A stretch of 63,071 bases of DNA from NCBI GenBank assembly GCA_035281585.1, contig DATEDP010000135.1:1-63071 (forward strand), read 5' to 3'. Positions 54,286 through 63,071 of the stretch are shown here, in pieces. This stretch comes from a bacterium (GTDB taxonomy: Bacteria > UBA10199 > DSSB01). The notes beneath the pieces are model-generated. The model had not been told where the DNA came from, searched no databases, and worked only from the letters and a program-made list of their open reading frames with translations. A program made the position numbers and the translations under genes. The number at the start of each line of letters is the position of its first letter. Position 1 is the first letter of the stretch.

Positions 54286-55023
54286 CTACAGTAGGGTGGT
54301 GTCCTCGGCAATCAATTCCGCGACGCTGCCGTCGGCGTGACCGACCCGCAGCCGGCCCTCGGGATCGAGGCCCAAGACTCGGCCCGCCCGGGCCAGGCCC
54401 TTGTCACCGGCGTAAGCCACGGTCCTTCCGGCCATCCCCGATCGCTCTTCCCAGAGCCGGCAGAGCTCGGCCGGACCTTGGTCGAGCAGCCGGTCGACGG
54501 CCGACACGATCGCAGGTTGGAGAATTTCGAGCAGCTCGAAGCGATCCCAGTTTCGGCCTTGGGCTTGGCGCAGCGAGGTTGCGCTGCCTTGGAGCTCGGG
54601 GCTGAAATCCGTCATCTCGTGAGCCACGTTGATCCCGACGCCGATCACCAAAAAATCGACGGCTTCGCCACGGTGGACCATTTCGGTCAGGACGCCGCCG
54701 AGCTTGCGGCCGCCGACCAAAAGGTCGTTGGGCCACTTCACGATCAGATCCTGCAGACCCTGGCCGCGAAGGGCTTCGGCCAGCCCCAGGCCGACCGCCA
54801 AGGTTGTCAGCGGCGCCATGGCCGCCCGCATCGCCGGCCGCAGCAAAAGGGAGAAATAAAGACCCAGGCCGGGCTTGGATTCCCAATGCCGGCCCAAGCG
54901 GCCTTTGCCCGCGCTTTGGCTGTCGGCCAGCCAAAGCGAGCCCGAGGGGGCCCCCTCCCGGCCGGCCGCCATGGCTGTTTCCTGGGTCGATCCGATTTGT
55001 TCCAAATGGTGGAAATGCTTCAT
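54286..55023 (-). CDS. birA: Biotin--[acetyl-CoA carboxylase] ligase, HTH-less
   Basis: A 245-residue class I biotin protein ligase that attaches biotin to carrier domains. ATG 55023 gives MKHFHHLEQIGSTQETAMAA. The biotinyl-AMP loop is QSAGKGRLGRHWES (G-K-G-R-x-G-R in place of GRGRRGR), the active site KWPNDLLVGGRKLGG and the C-terminal SH3-like part about 205-245. No N-terminal DNA-binding domain, so no repressor role is expected. Longer in-frame extensions overlap the divergent gene and are rejected. Confidence 0.92.
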   Translation of the reverse strand: MKHFHHLEQIGSTQETAMAAGREGAPSGSLWLADSQSAGKGRLGRHWESKPGLGLYFSLLLRPAMRAAMAPLTTLAVGLGLAEALRGQGLQDLIVKWPNDLLVGGRKLGGVLTEMVHRGEAVDFLVIGVGINVAHEMTDFSPELQGSATSLRQAQGRNWDRFELLEILQPAIVSAVDRLLDQGPAELCRLWEERSGMAGRTVAYAGDKGLARAGRVLGLDPEGRLRVGHADGSVAELIAEDTTLL

Positions 55024-55032
55024 TTCGCTATC

Positions 55033-55061
55033 TTGACACGCTGCGGCTATCTTCCTATCAT
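55033..55061 (+). promoter_or_regulatory. Promoter of the GAF-GGDEF gene
   Basis: TTGACA (55033-55038), 17 bp and TATCAT (55056-55061), close to consensus. Expected transcription start near 55068, only about 5 bp before ATG 55073, so the mRNA may be nearly leaderless. Confidence 0.65.
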
Positions 55062-55072
55062 TCAGCCTTATT

Positions 55073-56605
55073 ATGAAGTTTTTCGCCGCTTTGCGGGAAA
55101 ATCTCAAAGAAAATCTGGGCTTAAAGATCGGCGTCGTGACCGGGGCCTCGATTTTCGTCGTCGTGATGCTCCTCCTCGGCGTCCTCGCGATGGTCCAGGT
55201 GCCGCTGATCAGCAAGTTCACGATGCTCCAGGTCCTCTTTGCCTTGGCGGTGGTGATCGCGGCCTTCTCGATCCTGATGATCGCGATTTCGACCAATCTT
55301 TTTCTGCACCGGCCCTTGAGCCGCCTGATGGCGGCGATCCGCCAAGCCGAGTCCGGCGACCTCAAGGTCAAGGCCCGGGTCGACACCGAGGACGAGATCG
55401 GCCAGGTGGCCACCCAGTTCAACGCCATGCTCGGGAAGATCCACGACCTCGAGGGCTTGAAGCTCGAGACCGAGCGAAAAATCACCGCGATGCAAGAGGA
55501 GCTGAAGTTCAAGGCGATGCTCGAGGAGAAAGCCGAGATCATCACCTCGACCAACCGCAAGCTCGAAGACCGGATGAACGAGCTCTCGGTGCTCTACAAT
55601 ATTTCCCAAGCCCTGACCGGCAGCATCGATCCCGAGGAGCTCTGCAATTTGCTTTGCGACGTCATCGTCCGCAATATCGGCATCCAGGATTTCGCGATCC
55701 TCCTCCTCGACGAGGAAACCCAAAAGATGGAGGTCAAGGCGGCCCGCGGCTTCAAGCGCAACGATCAAGTCCGGGAGCTGACCTTCGATCTGGGCGAGGG
55801 GATCAGCGGCCGGGCGGCCAAATCCCGCCAGCCGATCTACATCCCGGACACTTCGAAGGATCCGGCCTACATGCATTACAAGGGCGCCAAGGTCGAGGAC
55901 GGCTCCTTTCTCTGTTTGCCCATCGTCGCCAAGGGCTTGATCCTCGGCGCGATCAATTTTTCGCGCCAAGAGATCGATGCCTTCAGCGAGGGCGAGATCC
56001 GGCTGCTCACGACGGTGGCCGGCCAAGTGGCGATCGCCTTGGAAAACGCGCGGCTCTACGCCAAGACCAAGGAGATGACGCTGATCGACGACCTGACCAA
56101 GGTCTACAACCGCCGCCATTTCCAAAAAATCCTGGAGATGGAGGTCAAGCGGGCCAAGCGCTTCCGCCGGCCGCTCTCGCTCTTGATGATCGACGTCGAT
56201 TACTTCAAGCGCTTCAACGACACCTTCGGCCACCTCGAGGGCGATCATGTCCTCTCCGACTTGGCGGCGGCGCTGGCCGACAATCTCCGCGAGGTTGACA
56301 CCGTGGCCCGCTATGGCGGCGAAGAGTTTTCGGTGGTCTTGCCCAACACCGCGGTGGAGGAGGCCCGGATCGTCGCCTTCAAGCTCAAAGACATCGTCGA
56401 GAAGCTCCATTTGAAGCAGGGTCGGCCGCCGAGCCAGCAGGTGACGGTCAGCATCGGCGCCGCCGAATTGGAGTTCGAAAAAGACTCGCCGGAAGAAATC
56501 CTCAATCACGCCGACATGGCGCTCTATCAAGCCAAGGCCGAAGGCAGGAACTGTGTGGTCCTGCACCGCAAGGAAGCCAATCCCACCTTGCGGGCGGTGG
56601 AGTAA
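55073..56605 (+). CDS. Membrane GAF-GGDEF diguanylate cyclase
   Basis: A 510-residue signalling protein: two transmembrane helices (about 17-42 and 50-78), a HAMP domain (about 80-132), a coiled coil, a GAF domain (about 180-325) and a C-terminal GGDEF domain (about 340-500). The active site reads GGEEF (about 415), preceded by the inhibitory-site pattern REVD five residues before, so it should make cyclic di-GMP and show product inhibition. DDLTKVYNRRHF opens the domain. No ribosome site. Confidence 0.93.
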   Translation: MKFFAALRENLKENLGLKIGVVTGASIFVVVMLLLGVLAMVQVPLISKFTMLQVLFALAVVIAAFSILMIAISTNLFLHRPLSRLMAAIRQAESGDLKVKARVDTEDEIGQVATQFNAMLGKIHDLEGLKLETERKITAMQEELKFKAMLEEKAEIITSTNRKLEDRMNELSVLYNISQALTGSIDPEELCNLLCDVIVRNIGIQDFAILLLDEETQKMEVKAARGFKRNDQVRELTFDLGEGISGRAAKSRQPIYIPDTSKDPAYMHYKGAKVEDGSFLCLPIVAKGLILGAINFSRQEIDAFSEGEIRLLTTVAGQVAIALENARLYAKTKEMTLIDDLTKVYNRRHFQKILEMEVKRAKRFRRPLSLLMIDVDYFKRFNDTFGHLEGDHVLSDLAAALADNLREVDTVARYGGEEFSVVLPNTAVEEARIVAFKLKDIVEKLHLKQGRPPSQQVTVSIGAAELEFEKDSPEEILNHADMALYQAKAEGRNCVVLHRKEANPTLRAVE

Positions 56606-56614
56606 GCCTCTCGC

Positions 56615-57460
56615 TCAAAGCAAATTCCGGGACCAGCGACGCACCTCTTGCCACAGCCGCAGGACGGCCGGTGGGTAGTCGCGCCGCCAGAGGGCGGCAT
56701 CGACCCGCGCCAGCTCTTCCAGGGTTCCCAAGTCCCACCAGGCGTCTCGGTGAGAATAGGCCTGCAGCCTTTCGCCGCGCTCCAAGGCCGGCTGATAGAC
56801 TTGGCGGATGATGCAACCGAAGCGGCCGCGGGGATAGTCGGCGAAGAGCTTGGGATCGAGTAGATGGGCGCCGCTGAAGATGGCGGAAGTCAGCTTTGGA
56901 CCGGACTTGGGAGAAATCCCCCCCGACCCCCCTTTTTCAAAGGGGGGAGATGATTTTGCTATACGGGCGGGATTCCCGGCGATTCGCCAAATCCGCCCGA
57001 GCTTGTCGTATTCGACAAAGCTTGTGACCGGAGCTTTTTCCTTTCCGACGCAAGCCAGTGTCGCCTGGGCTCCAACCCGAAAATGCTCGGCTGCCATCGC
57101 TTTCAAATCCAGATCCATCAGGATGTCGCCGTTCAAGATGAAGGTCGGCGAGCCGTCCAATCCGTCGAGGGCTTGGGCGATGCCGCCGGCGGTGCCGAGA
57201 ATCTTGGGCTCATAGCTGTAGCCCAGCTTCAAGCCCAGAGGGCGGCCTTTGTCGAGCAGGCGTCGGATGACTTCGGGCCGGTGATGGAGATTGAGCGTGA
57301 TCCGGTCGACTCCGGCCTCCTTGAGGAGGAATAAATTGTAGAGCAGGATCGGCGCGCCGCCGACCGGCAGGGCCGGTTTGGGAATTCGCAGGGTCAAAGG
57401 CCGCAACCGGGTGCCTAGCCCGGCGGCGAGGACGATGGCTTGTTTCGGCAACGACGACAT
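56615..57460 (-). CDS. murU: MurNAc-1-phosphate uridylyltransferase-like nucleotidyltransferase
   Basis: A 281-residue sugar-phosphate nucleotidyltransferase. The N-terminal AAGLGTRLRPLTLRIPKPAL is the nucleotide-binding signature; GTAGGIAQAL and ILNGDILMDLD contribute metal ligands. It lies 8 bp downstream of an AmgK-like kinase, and this pair in Pseudomonas turns MurNAc into UDP-MurNAc for wall recycling. Mannose-1-phosphate guanylyltransferase is the alternative by sequence alone. Residues about 168-187 (including SPPFEKGGSGGIS) are encoded by a repeat inserted in frame. Confidence 0.78.
   Translation of the reverse strand: MSSLPKQAIVLAAGLGTRLRPLTLRIPKPALPVGGAPILLYNLFLLKEAGVDRITLNLHHRPEVIRRLLDKGRPLGLKLGYSYEPKILGTAGGIAQALDGLDGSPTFILNGDILMDLDLKAMAAEHFRVGAQATLACVGKEKAPVTSFVEYDKLGRIWRIAGNPARIAKSSPPFEKGGSGGISPKSGPKLTSAIFSGAHLLDPKLFADYPRGRFGCIIRQVYQPALERGERLQAYSHRDAWWDLGTLEELARVDAALWRRDYPPAVLRLWQEVRRWSRNLL
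56914..56950. repeat. Family A repeat inserted in frame inside murU
   Basis: AAATCCCCCCCCGA followed by the terminal hairpin CCCCCCTTT / AAAGGGGGG, nearly identical to the intergenic copies at 40738 and 52029. On the minus strand it encodes SPPFEKGGSGGIS without breaking the murU frame. Confidence 0.85.
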
Positions 57461-57468
57461 TCAGCGGA

Positions 57469-58512
57469 CTATTGCAGCTCCGGGACGTGTTTGGCCAGCG
57501 CTTCGGCGAGGCCGTTGAATTCGGGCAGAGCGGCGAAGGCCTCTTTGACGTAGGCCAAGGAGGCCGGGACGTGGGGCAGGAAGTTGGGGTTGCCCTTCAC
57601 CGTCTTGATGAATTGGAAGCGGCCGGCGTCCTTCAACTTGCGCTGCAGGGTGACTTGGTGGAACTGGCGCAGAAAGTCCTCGCGCTTCAGCTCGGGCAAG
57701 CCGGCCTTCTGGCGTTGGCCGAGATAATAATCGATCAGCCCCACGACCTCTTCCATCGGAAGCTGGACATAGGAGTCGCGCAGCAAAGCCACCATGTCGT
57801 AGGCCGCCGGGCCGAGCAGGGCGTCTTGAAAATCGATCAGGTGAAAGCGGTATTCGTGGAGCATCAGGTTACGGCTCTGGAAGTCGCGGTGGGTCAGCCC
57901 GTAAGGCAGCCGAACCAGGCCTTCGACCAGACGATGGCCGGCTTCCATCAGCCACTTGCGCTCTTTTTGCGGCAGCTTCTTGGCGAAGCGATCCTCAATC
58001 CCGTACTCGATGAAGTGCTCGAACTCCCAGAGCAGCAGCGGGAGATCGAAGCTCCGTTGGAAGGCGAGGCACTCGGGATCGGGCCGCTCGCTGCCGGCCT
58101 TCTGCAGCTCGACCATCAGGTCGATGGCTTGCTTGTAAAAAAAATCCCGCATCGCGGGATTGCAGTTGGGCAGAAGCTTTTCCAGGGTTTTGTCGCCCAA
58201 ATCCTGGAGGAGGATGAGGCCACTTTCGAGGTCGGTGGCCAGAACCTGGGGCGAGGGCAGCCCGACTTTTTGGAGGTAACGGGCGACGTTGAGGAAGGGC
58301 GGCTCGAGCTTGGGCCCCTTGTAATTGGTGATCTCCTCGGAGACGCTTTGCTTCCCCGGCGGCATCTGCATGAGGATGAAGCTTTGGCCGGAGTCGGTTT
58401 TCACCCGGTAGTAAACGCGATAAGACGCCTCGCCGAAGAGCTTTTCCTTGGAGCTAAGCCTTCCCCGGTCGCCCAATAGATTTTGGATGGATAAATCGAG
58501 GTTGTCCGCCAC
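57469..58512 (-). CDS. amgK: AmgK-like sugar anomeric kinase
   Basis: A 347-residue kinase of the aminoglycoside phosphotransferase fold. The catalytic loop LTHRDFQSRNLMLH and the metal motif LIDFQDALLGPAAYD are complete. With the following nucleotidyltransferase it fits AmgK, which phosphorylates MurNAc or GlcNAc at C1 in peptidoglycan recycling. The start is GTG 58512, without a ribosome site; a promoter with perfect -35 would start the transcript about 2 bp upstream. Aminoglycoside resistance is not supported by context. Confidence 0.8.
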   Translation of the reverse strand: MADNLDLSIQNLLGDRGRLSSKEKLFGEASYRVYYRVKTDSGQSFILMQMPPGKQSVSEEITNYKGPKLEPPFLNVARYLQKVGLPSPQVLATDLESGLILLQDLGDKTLEKLLPNCNPAMRDFFYKQAIDLMVELQKAGSERPDPECLAFQRSFDLPLLLWEFEHFIEYGIEDRFAKKLPQKERKWLMEAGHRLVEGLVRLPYGLTHRDFQSRNLMLHEYRFHLIDFQDALLGPAAYDMVALLRDSYVQLPMEEVVGLIDYYLGQRQKAGLPELKREDFLRQFHQVTLQRKLKDAGRFQFIKTVKGNPNFLPHVPASLAYVKEAFAALPEFNGLAEALAKHVPELQ

Positions 58513-58520
58513 TGCCGGCA

Positions 58521-58549
58521 GCCATATCCCCGGCTCCCGGAGCTGTCAA
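58521..58549 (-). promoter_or_regulatory. Promoter of amgK-murU
   Basis: On the minus strand, TTGACA (58544-58549), 17 bp and TATGGC (58521-58526). Perfect -35, weak -10. Predicted start near 58514, almost at the GTG codon. Confidence 0.5.
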
Positions 58550-58576
58550 CGAATCGCTCGGCCGATTTGTAACCGA

Positions 58577-58963
58577 TCAGTAACCGAAATAGCCGTAGCC
58601 ATAGTAGGGTTGCCCGACGACGACGGTATTCCCGTCGTTGTAGGGGCCGTAGCCATAGCCGTAGCCGCCATAATAGGGCTGTCCCACGACGACGGTGTTG
58701 CCGTCATTATAAGGACCATAGCCGTAACCGTAGCCGGGATAGCCATAGTAATAAGGGTAGGGCCGGCCGACCTCGACGGTGTTGGCTTGGCCGCGGGGCG
58801 TATTGGAATTGTTTCCGTAACCTGGAACGTAGGGCTTGCCGTTGCGGTAATAAACGGTCGGCGGGGCCGAGTTGCTGTCGTAGCTGTCGCCGACATAGAC
58901 CTGAGCCTGGACCTGGGCGCTGCCAAGCAAGATCAGAGAAAGGGCAAAAATGAGTGATTTCAT
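58577..58963 (-). CDS. Small secreted Tyr/Gly-rich repeat protein
   Basis: A 128-residue protein with a signal peptide (1-21, ending AQVQAQ). The mature part is Tyr-, Gly- and Asn-rich and ends in two tandem units, each with NDGNTVVVGQPYYG, linked by GYGYGYGPY. GGGAGAG precedes ATG 58963; an in-frame extension upstream is rejected because the signal peptide starts here. Low-complexity YG sequences occur in surface or self-associating proteins. Not recognised. Confidence 0.72.
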   Translation of the reverse strand: MKSLIFALSLILLGSAQVQAQVYVGDSYDSNSAPPTVYYRNGKPYVPGYGNNSNTPRGQANTVEVGRPYPYYYGYPGYGYGYGPYNDGNTVVVGQPYYGGYGYGYGPYNDGNTVVVGQPYYGYGYFGY

Positions 58964-59057
58964 AGGCTCTCCCTTCGAACGGTCCCCCCGTGGTGAAGCT
59001 TCGACTTTGGGATGAGGAGTTGGGTTAAAGATAGCTTGATTCTCGATGGATGTCACT

Positions 59058-59128
59058 CGTAGGGCGGGCCTAGCGCCCGCCCGAGGCACGGATCCCCTTG
59101 CCGGGCGACCGCAAGGGTCGCCCCTACG
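59058..59128. repeat. Palindromic element at the 3' end of the radical SAM gene
   Basis: About 71 bp bounded by CGTAGGGCG and its near-complement CGCCCCTACG, with an inner GGGCGGGC hairpin and a second stem GGGCGACC / GGTCGCCC. It contains the stop codon of the radical SAM gene. Another MITE/REP-like class. Confidence 0.65.
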
Positions 59129-60161
59129 ATTTCGGCGTCGGGGTGTGAACCGTCGAGGGCTTGCGGGTGACGAGCTCTTTCAAGTCGCCCCAAACTTCCT
59201 GGAGGATGTATTTTCGCTCGGTCCTTTGCTTGAGATAGAAGGGGACGATGCAGCCGCAGCGGTCGCAGTCGGCGTCGGCTCCCATCATGCATTGGGCTTT
59301 CTTGTTGCCGAGCGGATCGAAGGCATGGCCCTTTTGGAGGAAGATGCAGTTGTCGCCGATCGCCTTGTGGCGTTCTTTCTTCCGCATCAAATTGAGCACT
59401 CGCTCGCTGGCGCCGATGAAGTCGCCGTATTTGCTCCGCTTGAGCTCGATGATTCGGTCGATGATCTGATCCTGCTCCTCGAAGGGGATGAAAAGATCGT
59501 GCTTCACGCCTTTGACCGGGGTGAAGAAGTCGAAGAGGATGTGCTTGACCTTGGTCTGGGGATGCCACTCCTCGAGCAGGTCTTCCATGCAATCGAGGTT
59601 GCGCTTGTTGAGGCAGCAGGCCAGCGAGATGTCGAGGCCGTCGGGAGCCTCGGCGATGGTCTTCTTGATCTTTTGATAGACGCCCTTGCCCCGGATGTCG
59701 TCGTGCTTCTCTTCGGTGCCGTCGACCGAGATGTGAAACATGACGTCTTTCCAGTCGGGCAGGCCGTGGGTGCCGTTGGTCACCACGATATTGAACATGA
59801 AGTATTTGCGGCCGGTCTCGATCAATTCCTTGCGGAGCAGCGGCTCGCCGCCGACCCAGGTCGCGCTGCGGAAGGGGAAGCCGCCGCGCTTCAACTCTTC
59901 GAGCTTGGCCAGCCATTCGTCGGGCTTCAGCTCCTTATCCTGCTCATAGGCGAAGAAATAGCAATGCTTGCAGCGGATGTTGCACTTGTTGGTGACGTCG
60001 ATCGAAACCACGGCCTTGTCGGGAAAGCCGCGCAGGAAGAAGGCGACTTTGGGGAGGACGTAGCCCTTCCAGAACTTGCGCTTTTGGCCGCGCACGGTCG
60101 GGGTCTTGACTTCTTCGATTTTGCGCTCGGGAGCTTCGAGATTTTCGGCGTGTTCCGCCAT
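59124..60161 (-). CDS. Radical SAM protein
   Basis: A 345-residue enzyme that should cleave SAM with a 4Fe-4S cluster held by Cys60, Cys64 and Cys67 (CNIRCKHCYFF, the C-x3-C-x2-C motif). WVGGEPLLR is the SAM-binding GGE motif. A C-terminal Cys group (QCMMGADADCDRCGC) suggests an auxiliary cluster, SPASM-like. Substrate unknown; no peptide precursor is seen beside it except possibly the YG-rich secreted protein upstream on the same strand, which is speculative. Confidence 0.85.
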   Translation of the reverse strand: MAEHAENLEAPERKIEEVKTPTVRGQKRKFWKGYVLPKVAFFLRGFPDKAVVSIDVTNKCNIRCKHCYFFAYEQDKELKPDEWLAKLEELKRGGFPFRSATWVGGEPLLRKELIETGRKYFMFNIVVTNGTHGLPDWKDVMFHISVDGTEEKHDDIRGKGVYQKIKKTIAEAPDGLDISLACCLNKRNLDCMEDLLEEWHPQTKVKHILFDFFTPVKGVKHDLFIPFEEQDQIIDRIIELKRSKYGDFIGASERVLNLMRKKERHKAIGDNCIFLQKGHAFDPLGNKKAQCMMGADADCDRCGCIVPFYLKQRTERKYILQEVWGDLKELVTRKPSTVHTPTPKS

Positions 60162-60230
60162 ATTGGCCTCGCAGGTGTTAATGGGCTGGCTTAAGCTTTT
60201 GAGACGGCGAAGTCAAGTTCTGTCCACCTT

Positions 60231-60257
60231 GTCATCCTGAGCGAAGCGAAGGATGAC
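60231..60257. repeat. Family D repeat between the radical SAM gene and yhaM
   Basis: One arm of the family at 9537, CTGAGCGAAGCGAAGGATGAC, able to fold by GTCATCCT / AGGATGAC. It lies 5 bp from the yhaM stop. Confidence 0.68.
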
Positions 60258-60261
60258 AGCG

Positions 60262-61344
60262 TTATTTTTTTAAAGAAATCTTCAATGCTTCGCCGAGCGA
60301 GCTGGTGAGCGGCGCCTTGGAGTGGGGCTTGCGCTCGTCGGGCTTGGCATCGGCTGCCGAGACCGACGGCTCGTCGCCGCCCATGTCGCGGCGAGTCCGC
60401 TTGTAGAGCGGACGCTCGAAAAGCCGGTTATTGTGGGAAGTCCAATCGCTCTCGCTTTCGCCCTCGCGGGCGACCAAGTCGAGGAAGCCCTGGATCTTCG
60501 AGTCCATGTCGTCGAGATGGTGGACCACCAGAGCTTCCAAGGTCTTGGGCCGCTTGGGCGAGCCGTATTCCAGGCGGCCGTGATGGCTGAGCACGATATG
60601 CTCGATGTGATGGAGGATCTTTTCGGGAAAGTCCGGGATCTCGCCGGCTTTGCGGATCAAGATTTCAACGCCGATGATGAGGTGGCCGATCAGCCGGCCC
60701 TTGTCGGTGTATTCAAAGGAGCGTTCCGACTCCAGCTCTTCGACTTTGCCGAAGTCGTGCATGATGAGGCCGGCCAAGACCAAATCCTGATCGATCATCG
60801 GATAATGCTTCAGCACGTCCCGGGCCAGCTTGCAGAGGCCGAGGATGTGCTCGAGCAGACCGCCGACCCAGGCATGATGGTTGGTCTTGGCCGCCGGCAC
60901 CCGCTGAAAGGCCGGTGCATAGCGGGGATCTTCCAGGATCGAGAGCATCAATTGCTTCACCCAGGGGTTCTTCATCTCGCGCCGGCAAAGCTCGAGCAGC
61001 TCGGCATACATCTGGGGAATATTCTTCTTGCTGGCCGGCAGGAAATCGCCGGGATCGACCTTGGCCGGATCGACCCGCTCGATCTCGAAAACATTGAGCT
61101 GGAGATGATCCTGATACCAGACGCATTTGCCTTTGATCCGGACGTAGTCGTTCTTCTCGAATCGAAGCGAGAGGTCTTCGGCCTTGTCCCAACCCCGGGC
61201 CTCGACGTAGCCGGTCTTGTCGAGGAGCTTGATGTTGAGATAAGCCTTGTTGTTCTTGCCGAAGAGGAGGGCCTTGTGATTGCACAGGAAAACGCCGTCG
61301 ACGTTGGAGCCTTCGGCGAGATCGCGGATGTAGAGCTTTGTCAT
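60262..61344 (-). CDS. YhaM-like 3'-5' exoribonuclease (OB fold plus HD domain)
   Basis: A 360-residue protein with an N-terminal OB fold (about 10-100; AYLNIKLLDKTGYVEARGWD) and an HD phosphohydrolase domain: NHHAWVGGLLEHILGL, GLIMHDFGK, VLSHHG and LEALVVHHLDDMDSK. This order is that of YhaM/CBF1, a 3'-5' exonuclease of RNA and single-stranded DNA. The C-terminal tail is polar. Ribosome site weak. It probably trims RNA ends. Confidence 0.88.
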   Translation of the reverse strand: MTKLYIRDLAEGSNVDGVFLCNHKALLFGKNNKAYLNIKLLDKTGYVEARGWDKAEDLSLRFEKNDYVRIKGKCVWYQDHLQLNVFEIERVDPAKVDPGDFLPASKKNIPQMYAELLELCRREMKNPWVKQLMLSILEDPRYAPAFQRVPAAKTNHHAWVGGLLEHILGLCKLARDVLKHYPMIDQDLVLAGLIMHDFGKVEELESERSFEYTDKGRLIGHLIIGVEILIRKAGEIPDFPEKILHHIEHIVLSHHGRLEYGSPKRPKTLEALVVHHLDDMDSKIQGFLDLVAREGESESDWTSHNNRLFERPLYKRTRRDMGGDEPSVSAADAKPDERKPHSKAPLTSSLGEALKISLKK

Positions 61345-61375
61345 GGAGAGGACGCTAGCTTAGTTGCGGGCGATT

Positions 61376-61445
61376 GTCATCCCGAGCTAATAGCCAGCAC
61401 AAGCTCCGTGGTGGATTCCTCGTCGCTTCGCTTCTCGGAATGACA
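61376..61445. repeat. Family D-like repeat between yhaM and icd
   Basis: TGTCATCCCGAGCT on the left and CTTCTCGGAATGACA on the right pair across about 40 bp, with TCGTCGCTTCGC inside as at 36090. A diverged copy. Confidence 0.6.
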
Positions 61446-61465
61446 AGAGAAAATGCGCGTGAAGC

Positions 61466-61493
61466 TTGACACTCGCCTCGGCGATTCGATAGT
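61466..61493 (+). promoter_or_regulatory. Candidate promoter of icd
   Basis: TTGACA (61466-61471), a 16-bp spacer and GATAGT (61488-61493). It leaves a leader of about 50 nt without a clear ribosome site. Confidence 0.45.
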
Positions 61494-61548
61494 GTACGCC
61501 GTCGTTTGAAAAACCCTTATTTTTTAAGTACTTAGATAGAATTGGCCT

Positions 61549-62799
<1,251 letters not shown>

Positions 62800-62805
62800 C
62801 GGTTT

Positions 62806-63071
<266 letters not shown>

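Noticed and set aside
54600-54625. SLRQAQGR peptide in BirA as another in-frame repeat insertion
   Set aside because: Short, with no matching DNA copy elsewhere in the window; cannot be told from ordinary sequence.
13136-56950. CRISPR array made of the CCCCCC/GGGGGG repeats
   Set aside because: Copies are far apart, in both orientations and partly inside genes; there are no regular spacers and no cas genes.
57469-58512. Aminoglycoside resistance kinase
   Set aside because: Shares only the general phosphotransferase fold; its partner nucleotidyltransferase favours a wall-recycling role.

Overview
The window is 63 kb of GC-rich, densely coded DNA from a Gram-negative bacterium. Two-membrane architecture is shown by an RND pump with a TolC-type channel, several beta-barrel proteins, many lipoproteins and a Slt-type transglycosylase. 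No rRNA or tRNA is present, so the taxon is inferred: Deltaproteobacteria-like lineages (myxobacterial, bdellovibrionotal or an uncultivated relative) fit the very large FHA proteins, the frequent lipoproteins and the mosaic of small palindromic repeats. Many genes have weak or no Shine-Dalgarno sequence.

Layout. 1-7.4 kb: the 3' part of a PP2C-like phosphatase gene and a 1923-residue protein with about four FHA domains. 7.4-12.9 kb (minus): a soluble lytic transglycosylase and a 1051-residue zinc peptidase / PD40 propeller / outer-membrane barrel fusion. 12.9-17.4 kb (plus): a sigma70 promoter, SAM-I riboswitch and terminator, then cysK, thrC, a NIL-domain gene, cysM, a JAMM protease and a CysO/MoaD-like sulfur carrier. 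This is the most interesting region, because it places a protein-thiocarboxylate cysteine route under SAM control, and the carrier ends in Gly-Gly-Cys. 17.4-20 kb (minus): an outer-membrane protein, a VIT1-like membrane protein and a Ca2+/H+ antiporter, divergent from an hdeD-like gene. 20.6-27.1 kb: an RND efflux operon ending in a PPK2 kinase. 27-29.6 kb: a DUF481 protein and ATP sulfurylase. 29.7-33.5 kb: a small accessory island with a secreted protein, the fossil 3' end of a hydrolase, an intact hydrolase of different codon character, a LuxR regulator and a degenerate RAYT-like transposase homologue. 33.5-40.7 kb: a lipoprotein sulfatase, a second giant protein sharing a hydrophobic module with the FHA giant, and an Hsp20. 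40.8-52 kb: envelope proteins, including a CehA/PHP-type lipoprotein and two paralogous ~600-residue lipoproteins. 52-63 kb: housekeeping genes ald, coaX, birA, a GAF-GGDEF protein, the murU/amgK wall-recycling pair, a YG-rich secreted protein, a radical SAM enzyme, yhaM, icd and the start of mdh.

A second theme is small palindromic repeats, in at least four sequence families. Most lie between genes, but one interrupts the fusion protein in frame, one lies in frame inside murU, one supplies the last codons and stop of cysK, and one lies against the start of mdh. The RAYT-like gene may be a relic of the machinery that once moved such elements.
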